A DNA stretch of 33,072 nt from NCBI GenBank assembly GCA_937863465.1, contig CALMFG010000191.1, positions 1-33,072 of the forward strand. The letters run 5' to 3'. The notes under the pieces were generated by a model. That model was not told the origin of the DNA. It made no database searches and saw only the letters and a list, made by a program, of their open reading frames with translations. A program made the translations under genes and the position numbers. The DNA is from an uncultured Clostridia bacterium (GTDB lineage Bacteria > Bacillota > Clostridia > Christensenellales > CALMFG01). Below, piece by piece: positions 8,374 to 15,917 of the stretch (position 1 is its first letter; the number at the start of each line of letters is the position of its first letter).

Positions 8374-8440
8374 ATTGGTCATGATTAAAAAAAGGCTTTG
8401 CGATATAATGTAGAATACAATTTTAAGTCAGACGAGGTAT

Positions 8441-9877
8441 ATGATGAAAGTACCCTTCAGTGAATATATATTGAGCACCGAACCGCTGGCCCGCGAGCTG
8501 GTCGGCGTTCTGTCCGAATCCTTCGAAGGTGTGTCGCTGCTGGTGACCGACTGTCAGGGAAAAAAGCTCTCGGTGGGCTTTTCGGGCACCAGCGTGGATG
8601 ACGGGCTTTTGGCCGAACGGGGCTTTGTCGTCCGCGTTTATAACGGCATCGGCTACTCCGAGCATTCGTTCAACGCGCTCTATGCCGAGAATTTAAGCGC
8701 CGTAGCGCAGAAGGTAACGCACACCGCGAAAAATGACCTTGCCGCCCTTAGGGCCGCGGGCATTGAGCCCAGCGTGTTCCCCAAGCCCGAAGCCTATGGA
8801 AAAAGCGAAACCTTTCAGGCCGACGTAGCTGTCCTGCCTGCGTCGGTTTCCACCGCCGAAAAGATTCAGCGCATGACCGAGATGATGGAAGACGGGCGCG
8901 CATATAACAGTAAGCTCATCGATTTTAAGGTCATCTACACCGATCTGACCATCTGCAAAGCCTTCTACACGAAAAACAGCACGGCCAAACAGGCCTACAC
9001 ATTCGCCACCGCCAATGCGCTGGCGCTGGCTGCGAAAGACGACAATATGCAATACGAATACGGCGGCGCTTCGGGCAACAAGGGCGTTGAAGTTCTGGAC
9101 GAACTCGCGGCGATGACGCACACCATCATCGATGAAGCTGTGGAACTGCTCTCGGCCGAACGGATTGTGCCCGGCACCTATGAGATCATCTGCGACCCGC
9201 AGGTGACCGGCCTCATTGCGCACGAGGCGTTCGGGCACGGCGTGGAGATGGATATGTTTGTGAAGGAACGCGCCAAAGGCGCCGAATATATGGGCAAAGC
9301 TGTGGCGTCCAAAGTTCTCGATATGCACGACGGCGCAAAGAGCGCCGAAAACGTGGCCACATTCCTGTTCGATGACGAAGGCGTCTTCGGCACCGACACC
9401 AAAATCATCGACCACGGCGTCTTAAAAGCCGGCATCTCCGACCTGCTGTCGGCCATTCGTCTGGGCACACCGCCCACCGGCAACGGCCGCCGCGAAAGCT
9501 ATGAGCGCAAGGCCTACGCGCGTATGACCAACACCTTCTTTGCCCCGGGCAAGGACAAGCTGTCGGATATGATTAAGTCCGTCAAATTCGGATATCTCTT
9601 GGAAAACTACAAGAGCGGCATGGAGGATCCGAAAAACTGGGGCATCCAGTGCATGATCTCCAAAGGCCGTGAGATTAAGGACGGCAAACTGACGGGCAAA
9701 ATCGTCGCGCCCGTCCTGATGACCGGCTATGTTCCGGATGTCTTAAAATCCATCACTGCGGTTTCGGACGATGCGCTGTACCTTAGCGGTTCGGGCCACT
9801 GCGGCAAGGGCTATAAGGAATGGATGAAGACGTCCATTGGCGGCACCTACATCAAGCTGACCGGGAGGCTGGGATAA
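8441..9877 (+). CDS. tldD: TldD/PmbA family metallopeptidase, TldD subunit
   Basis: Protein of 478 aa, the usual TldD size. It carries the catalytic zinc motif HExxxH as HEAFGH, with His261, Glu262 and His266, which PmbA/TldE lacks. In Escherichia coli TldD and TldE form a heterodimer that trims unfolded peptides in the cytosol, including CcdA and the microcin B17 precursor. The stop codon overlaps the pmbA start by 1 nt (TAATG), so the two products are translationally coupled, as expected for an obligate complex. Two adjacent ATG codons (8441 and 8444) could both serve as start. No ribosomal peptide precursor is recognisable in the window, so the natural substrate is unknown. Confidence 0.92.
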   Translation: MMKVPFSEYILSTEPLARELVGVLSESFEGVSLLVTDCQGKKLSVGFSGTSVDDGLLAERGFVVRVYNGIGYSEHSFNALYAENLSAVAQKVTHTAKNDLAALRAAGIEPSVFPKPEAYGKSETFQADVAVLPASVSTAEKIQRMTEMMEDGRAYNSKLIDFKVIYTDLTICKAFYTKNSTAKQAYTFATANALALAAKDDNMQYEYGGASGNKGVEVLDELAAMTHTIIDEAVELLSAERIVPGTYEIICDPQVTGLIAHEAFGHGVEMDMFVKERAKGAEYMGKAVASKVLDMHDGAKSAENVATFLFDDEGVFGTDTKIIDHGVLKAGISDLLSAIRLGTPPTGNGRRESYERKAYARMTNTFFAPGKDKLSDMIKSVKFGYLLENYKSGMEDPKNWGIQCMISKGREIKDGKLTGKIVAPVLMTGYVPDVLKSITAVSDDALYLSGSGHCGKGYKEWMKTSIGGTYIKLTGRLG

Positions 9878-11193
9878 TGGATAGACAACTAAAGACAATC
9901 ATCACCGCGCTGAAAAACAGAACCGACATTGACGGCTGGCTCATCAATCACGGCGTCACCGAATCGCACGAATTTTTCTTGATCAAAACCAAGATGGATA
10001 TGAACCGCACCAAGCAGGTGGCCAAGTCCCGTGTAACCATCTACAAGAACTTTGAAGCAGACGGCCGGAAGTACACCGGTTCGGCGGCCGCCACCCTGCC
10101 GCCGACTCTTTCCGAAACCGAGCTGAAAACCGCGCTGGACGATCTGGTTCTCGGCGCATCCTTCGTCAAAAACGAACGATTCGATTTGGTGGCCAGGCAG
10201 AAAAAGGACGCCGACGCGGTGCCCGCCAGTGTAGCGGGAAAGGACCCCATGGTCTTGGCGTCACGGATTATCAAAGCACTATACAGCCAGAATACCCACC
10301 AGGACGGCCGCATCAATTCGGTCGAGCTGTTTTTGGAGAAAACCGAACGTCGTCTGCTGAACTCACGCGGCGTAGATCAGGCCTACACCACCTACTACGG
10401 CGAAATTGAGCTCATCGTGGACTGGAAACCGTCCGGCGGCGAGAGCGTGGAAATCTTCAACGTCCTGCGCTTTTCGGACGCTGATGAGGAAAAGCTGAAA
10501 GCCTTCGCGGCAGATGCGTTGGAAACCGCACAGCTTCGCGCATCGGCGCAGCCGATGACCGGCGTTAAGGACGTCCCGGTCATCTTAACCCGCACCAGCG
10601 TACCCGAGTTCCTTCGCTACTTCATCCTAAAATCCAGTGCCGAGATGGTGTATCAGCAATATTCGGACATCAAAATCGGCGAGAAGCTGCAGGGTGAGAC
10701 CATCACGGGCGACGCGGTGACGCTACATTTACGCCCCATCATTCCAGGGCTGGCGGGCTCGCGCAGCATCGACAGCGACGGCGTATACCTCACCGATCAT
10801 ACGCTGTATAAAAACGGCGTACTGCAGCAATATCACGGGCAAAACCGTTTTTCGCAATACCTAGGCGTTCCGGCGACCGGCATCATCGAAAACGCCGAGG
10901 TGGAGGGCGGGGCTTCTTCGCTTGCCGATCTAGAAAAATCACCGCACCTCGAGCTCCTCGCGTTCTCCGATTTTCAGATAAACGAGATTACCGGCGACTT
11001 TGGCGGTGAGATTCGCCTCGGGCGATACTTTGACGGCAAAGACACCCGTGTCGTGACCGGCGGCTCCATATCGGGCAATTTCAAGGAGTCGGCCGCGTCC
11101 ATGCGGCTGTCTTCCGAAACCCACACGCAGGACAATATGATCTGCCCCGTGGCGATTCAGCTGAACCATGTGGCCATCGCCAACGCCGTGTAG
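9877..11193 (+). CDS. pmbA: TldD/PmbA family protein, PmbA (TldE) subunit
   Basis: Protein of 438 aa from the ATG at 9877, which overlaps the tldD stop by one base; GGGAGG lies about 8 nt upstream within tldD. A longer in-frame start at 9820 would sit inside tldD and is not favoured. It has the PmbA/TldE fold but no HExxxH motif, in line with its role as the non-catalytic partner that completes the active-site tunnel of the heterodimer. The C-terminal half (GEIRLGRYFDG, VTGGSISGNF) is typical of the family. It forms an operon with tldD and the aldo-keto reductase, whose start follows 18 nt later. Confidence 0.9.
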   Translation: MDRQLKTIITALKNRTDIDGWLINHGVTESHEFFLIKTKMDMNRTKQVAKSRVTIYKNFEADGRKYTGSAAATLPPTLSETELKTALDDLVLGASFVKNERFDLVARQKKDADAVPASVAGKDPMVLASRIIKALYSQNTHQDGRINSVELFLEKTERRLLNSRGVDQAYTTYYGEIELIVDWKPSGGESVEIFNVLRFSDADEEKLKAFAADALETAQLRASAQPMTGVKDVPVILTRTSVPEFLRYFILKSSAEMVYQQYSDIKIGEKLQGETITGDAVTLHLRPIIPGLAGSRSIDSDGVYLTDHTLYKNGVLQQYHGQNRFSQYLGVPATGIIENAEVEGGASSLADLEKSPHLELLAFSDFQINEITGDFGGEIRLGRYFDGKDTRVVTGGSISGNFKESAASMRLSSETHTQDNMICPVAIQLNHVAIANAV

Positions 11194-11211
11194 AAATCGA
11201 GGATAATACGC

Positions 11212-12048
11212 ATGAATATCAATGACAGAGCGAATTTAAAAGACGGCAATACGATGCCCTGGCTGGGTCTCGGCGTTTATCTGCTGGGGGACGGCAGCGA
11301 GGCCGAGCGGACCATCGCCTGGGCGGTGGAGGCTGGATATCGGCTGATTGATACCGCTTCATTCTACAAAAACGAAGCCGGCGTCGGGATGGGCATCCGG
11401 GCCTGCGGCTTACCGCGCGAGGAGCTCTTCCTCACCACCAAGCTTTGGAACAATGAGCAAGGGTACGAGAACGCCATCATCGCCTGCGAAAACAGCTTAA
11501 GACGGCTGAAAACCGATTACCTCGACCTTTACCTCATCCATTGGCCGGGACAGGATAAAGCCCGCCGGCTAAAGACCTGGGAAGCACTGCTGGAACTAAA
11601 AAGTCAGGGCAAAGTGAAATCCGTCGGCGTCAGCAACTTTAAAATTCATCATCTGGATGAAATCATGGCCGCCTTCGGTGAAGCGCCGGTGGTCGATCAG
11701 GTGGAGATGCACCCGTTCTATCCGCAAGAAGAGCTGAGAGCGTACGCTAAGGAAAAAGGTATTGTGCTCACGGCCTGGGGCCCGCTTTTTCACGGGCACA
11801 TTAGGGACGCCAAGGGGATCGACGCCATCGGTGCGCATTACGGCAAAACCGGCGCACAGGCGGTTCTACGCTGGCACCTGCAGAATGGCGTAGCGATTAT
11901 CCCGAAATCCTCCAAAAAAGAACGGCTCATCGAGAATGCGGATATCTTTGACTTTGAGCTGAACGATGCGGATATGCGGGCTTTGGGCTCGCTGAATAAC
12001 GGCACATCCTACGGCGGCGATCCGGATCAGTTTACCATGGGTTTTTAA
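11212..12048 (+). CDS. aldo/keto reductase
   Basis: Protein of 278 aa, a (beta/alpha)8 NADPH-dependent carbonyl reductase. The catalytic tetrad is visible as Asp47, Tyr52, Lys77 and His110, in the contexts LIDTASFY, TTKLW and LIHWPG. The IIPKSSKKERLIEN segment near the C terminus is the family's NADP-phosphate binding region. It resembles the 2,5-diketo-D-gluconate reductase branch, but the substrate cannot be assigned. It lies 18 nt after pmbA with a GAGGATAAT RBS region, so it is likely the last gene of the tldD operon. No functional link to TldD/PmbA is known to me. Confidence 0.9.
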   Translation: MNINDRANLKDGNTMPWLGLGVYLLGDGSEAERTIAWAVEAGYRLIDTASFYKNEAGVGMGIRACGLPREELFLTTKLWNNEQGYENAIIACENSLRRLKTDYLDLYLIHWPGQDKARRLKTWEALLELKSQGKVKSVGVSNFKIHHLDEIMAAFGEAPVVDQVEMHPFYPQEELRAYAKEKGIVLTAWGPLFHGHIRDAKGIDAIGAHYGKTGAQAVLRWHLQNGVAIIPKSSKKERLIENADIFDFELNDADMRALGSLNNGTSYGGDPDQFTMGF

Positions 12049-12049
12049 A

Positions 12050-12080
12050 AGAAAAGGGTCAGAAAATGGCCCTTTTTTCA
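12050..12080 (+). terminator. intrinsic terminator after the aldo/keto reductase gene
   Basis: AAGGGTC pairs with GGCCCTT (one G-U pair) across a short A-rich loop and is followed by a run of Ts. It starts right after the stop codon. Confidence 0.75.
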
Positions 12081-12198
12081 TCTATATTTCACGTGCGCAC
12101 AATGCGGCATCCCTTGAAGCATCAAAAGCCAATACGCGTGATGCGTGATTCTTATATTTCTTACTGTTAAATCCATAACTCAAAATGATAACCCTGTA

Positions 12199-12227
12199 TT
12201 TACATATTGTAGCAGATTTGATATACT
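12199..12227 (+). promoter_or_regulatory. promoter of the BMP lipoprotein gene
   Basis: TTTACA (12199-12204) and TATACT (12222-12227) with a 17-nt spacer. Transcription from here would include the hairpins at 12251-12323 in a long 5' leader. Confidence 0.65.
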
Positions 12228-12250
12228 GCTCATACAATATAAATTTCTGA

Positions 12251-12323
12251 GCGGGAATTACTGAAAAGTGAATAACCGCAGGATATGGGATTCCCTTATC
12301 AACCTCCCAAGCATCCGATTTTT
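12251..12323 (+). promoter_or_regulatory. structured 5' leader, candidate attenuator or riboswitch
   Basis: The first hairpin has stem GCGG/CCGC (12251-12254 with 12276-12279), an internal loop, an inner stem TTACT/AGTGA and a GAAA tetraloop at 12263-12266. The second pairs GGAT (12281-12284) with ATCC (12313-12316), and TGGGA (12286-12290) with TCCCA (12305-12309), and is followed by GATTTTT, which is terminator-like. GGGAAT (12253-12258) can instead pair with ATTCCC (12290-12295), disrupting both hairpins. I recognise no known riboswitch consensus. The pairing is seen in sequence; the regulatory role is inference. Confidence 0.4.
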
Positions 12324-12417
12324 AACTTAATTGAAGTGAGCGAAACAAAATAAACTGATTTTACATAATACAGGTTCATTGTGCTTTGTGTAAAACAGCA
12401 AAGGAAAGGAATCACTC

Positions 12418-13629
12418 ATGAAAACAAGACAGCTTATTGTACTTATCTTGGTGATCTTAATGTTTGTAGCTGGCTGCAGCAGCTTTGCTCCTGCGCCAAC
12501 CCCCGAACCAACGCCGACGCCAGTGCCAACAATGAGCCCGGAAGAAGTGGCGGCCGAGCAGGCACGTATTGAGGCGGAGCTTGAAGCGCAAAAACAGCTT
12601 GAAAAAGAAAATCGGGCTAAGGACTTGAAAATAGTGCTCTTAATCCCCGGCAACCTCGTAGACCAGCCTTATTACAGTTTGGCCTATGAAGGGCTTGAGA
12701 ATATTAACGCAGAATATGGATCAACGATTTCATATGTTGAGATGGGTAAAAGCACAAAGAGCTGGGAAAAGAATTTCATGGCTGTGTTGGAAGAGGACTG
12801 GGATTTTGTCATCGCGCTGAGCGACTTCAGCGGCACCATGTCAAACCTCGTTTACCTGAACGCTGAAGTATATCCTGATACGCATTTTATCCTTTTTGAA
12901 AGTTCAAGTGACAGCACGCCATCGAATGTGATGACGATTAATTTTAAAACAAATGAAGCGACATTTCTTGCTGGCGCATGCGCGGCACTGGTCACATCCT
13001 CAAAAATGGGCCTCGCAAATGAGCAGCCGCTAATTGGATTTGTGGGCGGCATGAACATCTACACAATTAGAAATCTGTTTTTGCTGGGCTACATTGAAGG
13101 CGCGAAATATATCAATAATGATATCAAAATCATGGTTTCGTATTCCGGGACTTTTAGCAGCAAAAAAACCGGAGAGCGGCAAGCGACAACTCAGTATTCA
13201 CAAGGTGTGGATGTCATCTTCCAGGCGGCAGGACAAACGGGTTATGGCGTAATCAACGGAGCGCTGGCGGCAGATCAATATGTGATTGGCGTCGATATTG
13301 ATCAGGCGCTTGAGCTGGAAGAGAAATATCCCGAGAAAGCAGCCCATATTTTAACTTCTATTGTGAAGCAATATGATGGGGCTATCTTCTGGGCGATTGA
13401 CCAATATGCCGCCGATGAATTGGCGTTTGGCACAGGGTACAATTTAGGTATTTCCGAGAACGCGGTGGGCATTGCAAAGAATAGTTATTACGATCAAATT
13501 GATTCGGAGATTCGCGCGCAGCTGGAAGATATTGAAGCGAAAATCGTTTCAAAGGAAATCAATCTTGATAATTTAGAATCTATGGATAATGCGGCGTTTG
13601 ACGAACTGGTCAAATCAGTGGAACCATAA
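12418..13629 (+). CDS. BMP-family (PnrA-like) substrate-binding lipoprotein
   Basis: Protein of 403 aa. It starts with a lipoprotein signal peptide whose lipobox FVAGC ends at Cys20, followed by a Pro/Thr-rich linker (about residues 24-39) and a Glu/Ala-rich helical stretch (about 41-62). The rest fits the periplasmic-binding-like fold of basic membrane proteins (BMP/PnrA), which often bind nucleosides for ABC uptake; examples are the IPGNLVDQPYYSLAYEG region and the later GVDVIFQAAGQTG segment. The protein would be tethered to the outer face of the membrane. Unusually, no ABC ATPase or permease of the nucleoside type is adjacent. Codon use is more AT-rich than in the neighbours. AAAGGAAAGGAAT precedes the ATG. 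Confidence 0.85.
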   Translation: MKTRQLIVLILVILMFVAGCSSFAPAPTPEPTPTPVPTMSPEEVAAEQARIEAELEAQKQLEKENRAKDLKIVLLIPGNLVDQPYYSLAYEGLENINAEYGSTISYVEMGKSTKSWEKNFMAVLEEDWDFVIALSDFSGTMSNLVYLNAEVYPDTHFILFESSSDSTPSNVMTINFKTNEATFLAGACAALVTSSKMGLANEQPLIGFVGGMNIYTIRNLFLLGYIEGAKYINNDIKIMVSYSGTFSSKKTGERQATTQYSQGVDVIFQAAGQTGYGVINGALAADQYVIGVDIDQALELEEKYPEKAAHILTSIVKQYDGAIFWAIDQYAADELAFGTGYNLGISENAVGIAKNSYYDQIDSEIRAQLEDIEAKIVSKEINLDNLESMDNAAFDELVKSVEP

Positions 13630-13672
13630 GCTTTTTTAAGGGTCGGTGACATAAAAATTTCGATAAAAAAAT

Positions 13673-13698
13673 AAAACAGCACGACATGTGCTGTTTTT
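13673..13698. terminator. bidirectional intrinsic terminator
   Basis: AAAACAGCAC and GTGCTGTTTT form a perfect 10-bp stem around a 5-nt loop. T-rich tails exist on both strands, so it can end the BMP gene (plus) and the small gene at 13729-14064 (minus), which converge on it. Confidence 0.88.
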
Positions 13699-13728
13699 CT
13701 TATGCTTAAAAATAATTGCGGTTGTGTT

Positions 13729-14064
13729 TTATACAGCCTGCGCTTCGGCCTGCGCCAGAACACCGCATTCCAGTCCGCAGATGGTATATCCATCCCGAGT
13801 GCCGAACAGGTCTTTGGCAACGCTCACGATGGTCTGATTGTACTTATCGAAAGTGGACTTGCTTTCCGCCGGAACCTTCATGCAGATCAGCGCCTGCTTG
13901 ATGCCGCTGATTTCTGACGCTTTGTCGGTAAAGCTCATATCGATGTCACATTGGTCAATGACTTTAAACATATCCAGGAAATCAGCGTCCGCGCCCAAAA
14001 TCCCCTTGCTGTAATCCAGATTCAACTTCTTGCATACTGTATCAATAAAGTTATTCTGATCCAT
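13729..14064 (-). CDS. small protein of unknown function (111 aa)
   Basis: I do not recognise this protein. The frame is open to 14166, but the ATG at 14064 is preceded by a very strong Shine-Dalgarno (AAGGAGG, 14070-14076) at ideal spacing and lies downstream of a promoter, so it is chosen. The product is a soluble, acidic 111-residue protein with no signal peptide or membrane helix. It has four cysteines (in TVCKKL, DQCDI, LICMKV and a closely following pair in ICGLECG near the C terminus) and a central FTDKASEISGIKQALICM helix-like stretch. It is monocistronic, with its own promoter, an operator-like palindrome and a terminator, so it is probably a real, regulated gene. Confidence 0.7.
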   Translation of the reverse strand: MDQNNFIDTVCKKLNLDYSKGILGADADFLDMFKVIDQCDIDMSFTDKASEISGIKQALICMKVPAESKSTFDKYNQTIVSVAKDLFGTRDGYTICGLECGVLAQAEAQAV

Positions 14065-14084
14065 AGCCGCCTCCTTACAAATGG

Positions 14085-14105
14085 TGTAAAAATTATTTAC
14101 ACCCC
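14085..14105. promoter_or_regulatory. operator-like perfect palindrome ahead of the 111-aa gene
   Basis: GGTGTAAA-aatta-TTTACACC is a perfect 8-bp inverted repeat with a 5-nt centre. It lies between the predicted transcription start and the Shine-Dalgarno of the small gene at 13729-14064. The position suits a repressor site. The protein that binds it is not identifiable. Confidence 0.5.
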
Positions 14106-14184
14106 GTATAATTTTTTTATCATATTTCGGCCGTTTTGTCAAGTCAAACACCGCTTTTTTATACAAACCGTATAAGTTTTTTAT
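14104..14184. repeat. two near-identical CCGTATAA motifs 64 bp apart
   Basis: CCGTATAATTTTTTTAT (14104-14120) and CCGTATAAGTTTTTTAT (14168-14184) differ at one of 17 positions. They flank the promoter of the small gene. They could be duplicated protein-binding sites or a duplicated promoter fragment. Confidence 0.5.
14117..14152 (-). promoter_or_regulatory. promoter of the 111-aa gene
   Basis: On the minus strand TTGACT, a 17-nt spacer and TATGAT lie just upstream of the palindrome at 14085-14105. Both hexamers are one base from consensus. Exact edges are approximate. Confidence 0.6.
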
Positions 14185-14207
14185 ACCCGTAAAAATGTTT
14201 TTCTAAA

Positions 14208-14237
14208 CAAAAAAACCGCATTCTCTGCGGCTTTTTT
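14208..14237. terminator. terminator at the end of the exporter/VanW operon
   Basis: CCGCA and TGCGG form a stem with a 5-nt loop, flanked by eight As on the left and six Ts on the right. Read on the minus strand it ends the VanW-family gene, whose stop is 14 nt upstream. It can also act on the plus strand. Confidence 0.85.
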
Positions 14238-14250
14238 GCCTCGTTTTCCC

Positions 14251-15873
14251 CTAATTCGCATCCTTGGGATTGATATAGTACGTCCCGGCAATCGGCGGAT
14301 AATAGGTTACGATGTCCTTTCCAGTGCCGTCTTCAGTATAATACTGCACCGAAATCTTCTCGCCGGATGCGTTATCCCCTTTTTCATATCCTACCCAAGA
14401 ATACGGGTCGTCAGTTTCGTCATTAAAATCCAGCGGGTAGTAGTACCGGTATGTTTTATATCGGGAACCCAGTGTGGTCGCCGGATAAGCGTACTTGGTG
14501 CCCGGCGCCACATAGGTGCCGTCCGGTGCATATCCCCCTTCGGCCACCAATACCTGCGCGGCCTCTTCGGGTTCAATATTGCTCTGCCAGATCAGCGCCC
14601 GTACGATTACCTGATAGTTGTGGTCGGGTTTGGGCCCGTAAACGGAAGCCGTAATAGTCTTTTTTTCGGTATCCACCTGAACGACCAGATAGACGGTATC
14701 TTCCAGCGTATTGATAATTTTTAAATCCTTCACGCCGTAATCCACCGTGGCGTCCAGCCCGATTGGCACATAGGTGCTCGGTTTGGAGTGCGCGTGCCGC
14801 TCCACGACGCCAAGCTCGGCTAAAAGAAAGGCGTTGTAGACCGTGGTGGATACCTGGCAGACGCCGCCGCCCATCTCCTCCACCAAAACTCCGCCGTACA
14901 GCGTTTTGGCCAGCTGCCATCCGCCCGCCTCGGTGCGCTCACCCGAACAGTCGTTAAACGACCATACTTCGTTTGGCGCAATCACCGACCCGTTGATGTA
15001 GTCGGCCATCTTCACGATATTGGAAACGCGCTTTTCTTCGCTTAATGTCACGCCGTAAAACGATGTGGTGTATTCGGAAATCTTCACCACATTCTCGGAA
15101 AGCGTCTGGGCCGTTTCGTTCGGCGCGGTCAAAACCGCGTTTACCGTGCCAAGGTCGGTTTCTCCGTCGGCAATCCCCTGCGTGATGCGATCCAGCATGT
15201 CCGTTTCGTCCAGCGCGGCGCCGTCCACGCCTTCTTCCCAGGTGATATAATCGCCGTTCGCGGCGTTTTCATCAAACACCAGTCTGGGCTCGGTTGGCGC
15301 TGTAATCAGCGTTTCGGCAAGCGACGCAATCGCCGGCGCTATGGTATCCGTATCTGCGGACAATTCGGTTTCAAAGGCTCTTCCGCTGTTTCGTATATCG
15401 AGTTTTGTGCTTAAATTTAGAAAAAGTCCCTGCGACTTATCCGACAGCATCGCGTTTTCCAATACTGTGTCAAGATTCGTCGTAACGCCCAGTTCGCCGG
15501 CGGTTTTGGTATACTGCGTTCCGTTGAACTCAAAGGAGAATTCGGTGCTCTCCAGTTTTTCCGCCGTTTCATCGGCCAGCGCCGCGCGGGCTTCATCCAT
15601 GGTCAGCCCGGAAATCTCCACGCCGTCCACCGATACCCCGCCGGCAAACTTCCCGGTTTCGAGAATCGCTTCAATCTGTGCGGTACCGGGGCGCAAAGCA
15701 AAACCCAGAATGATGACCGCCGCCAGGCACACCGCGCCCGCCGCGGCCATTATCCATAGCCGCTTCTTTTTACCGTCTGATTTTGTTTTTTGGTGTTTCA
15801 GAGCCGCCCGCTTTTTTCTGGCGGCCTTCAAAGTTTTGATATATATCTGCCTGTCAAAATAAACAGACTGCAT
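14251..15873 (-). CDS. VanW-family, putative peptidoglycan-binding membrane protein
   Basis: Protein of 540 aa. It has a Lys/Arg-rich cytosolic N terminus (1-43), one membrane helix near 44-62, then extracellular domains. The segment GGVSVDGVEISGLTMDEA around residues 78-95 is typical of the peptidoglycan-binding region that precedes VanW domains. The VanW domain spans roughly 260-410, with GVVLSEEKRVSNIV-like residues, NEVWSFND and GGGVCQVSTTVYNA. The C-terminal 120 residues are Tyr-rich and not assigned. VanW's molecular function is not established, and the family is widespread in Clostridia without glycopeptide resistance; no vanA/H/X gene is present. It follows the exporter permease gene by 44 nt and is likely co-transcribed. 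Confidence 0.85.
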   Translation of the reverse strand: MQSVYFDRQIYIKTLKAARKKRAALKHQKTKSDGKKKRLWIMAAAGAVCLAAVIILGFALRPGTAQIEAILETGKFAGGVSVDGVEISGLTMDEARAALADETAEKLESTEFSFEFNGTQYTKTAGELGVTTNLDTVLENAMLSDKSQGLFLNLSTKLDIRNSGRAFETELSADTDTIAPAIASLAETLITAPTEPRLVFDENAANGDYITWEEGVDGAALDETDMLDRITQGIADGETDLGTVNAVLTAPNETAQTLSENVVKISEYTTSFYGVTLSEEKRVSNIVKMADYINGSVIAPNEVWSFNDCSGERTEAGGWQLAKTLYGGVLVEEMGGGVCQVSTTVYNAFLLAELGVVERHAHSKPSTYVPIGLDATVDYGVKDLKIINTLEDTVYLVVQVDTEKKTITASVYGPKPDHNYQVIVRALIWQSNIEPEEAAQVLVAEGGYAPDGTYVAPGTKYAYPATTLGSRYKTYRYYYPLDFNDETDDPYSWVGYEKGDNASGEKISVQYYTEDGTGKDIVTYYPPIAGTYYINPKDAN

Positions 15874-15917
15874 CGCTGTGCCTTTCTCGCAAAAGTCGCC
15901 TTAAACTACCTTCGGCA

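Larger units (their letters stand above)
12049..12417. other. 369-nt intergenic region with terminator, promoter and structured leader
   Basis: This spacer holds the reductase terminator, a sigma-A promoter (12199-12227) and a roughly 185-nt untranslated leader of the BMP lipoprotein gene. The leader contains two consecutive hairpins (see 12251-12323). It is markedly richer in A+T than the flanking operons. No ORF in it is credible. A 7-bp inverted repeat TTTTACA/TGTAAAA flanks 12359-12396. Confidence 0.65.

Noticed and set aside
8441-12048. Ribosomal peptide (RiPP) cluster around tldD/pmbA.
   Set aside because: No precursor peptide, cyclodehydratase or radical-SAM gene is nearby, and an aldo-keto reductase alone does not support it.
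14065-14166. N-terminal extension of the 111-aa protein from 14166.
   Set aside because: The extension covers the promoter, palindrome and Shine-Dalgarno; the strong AAGGAGG fixes the start at 14064.
14251-15873. Vancomycin resistance cluster, suggested by the VanW-family gene.
   Set aside because: VanW-type proteins are common in Clostridia without resistance, and no vanH, vanA/B ligase, vanX or vanRS gene is present.
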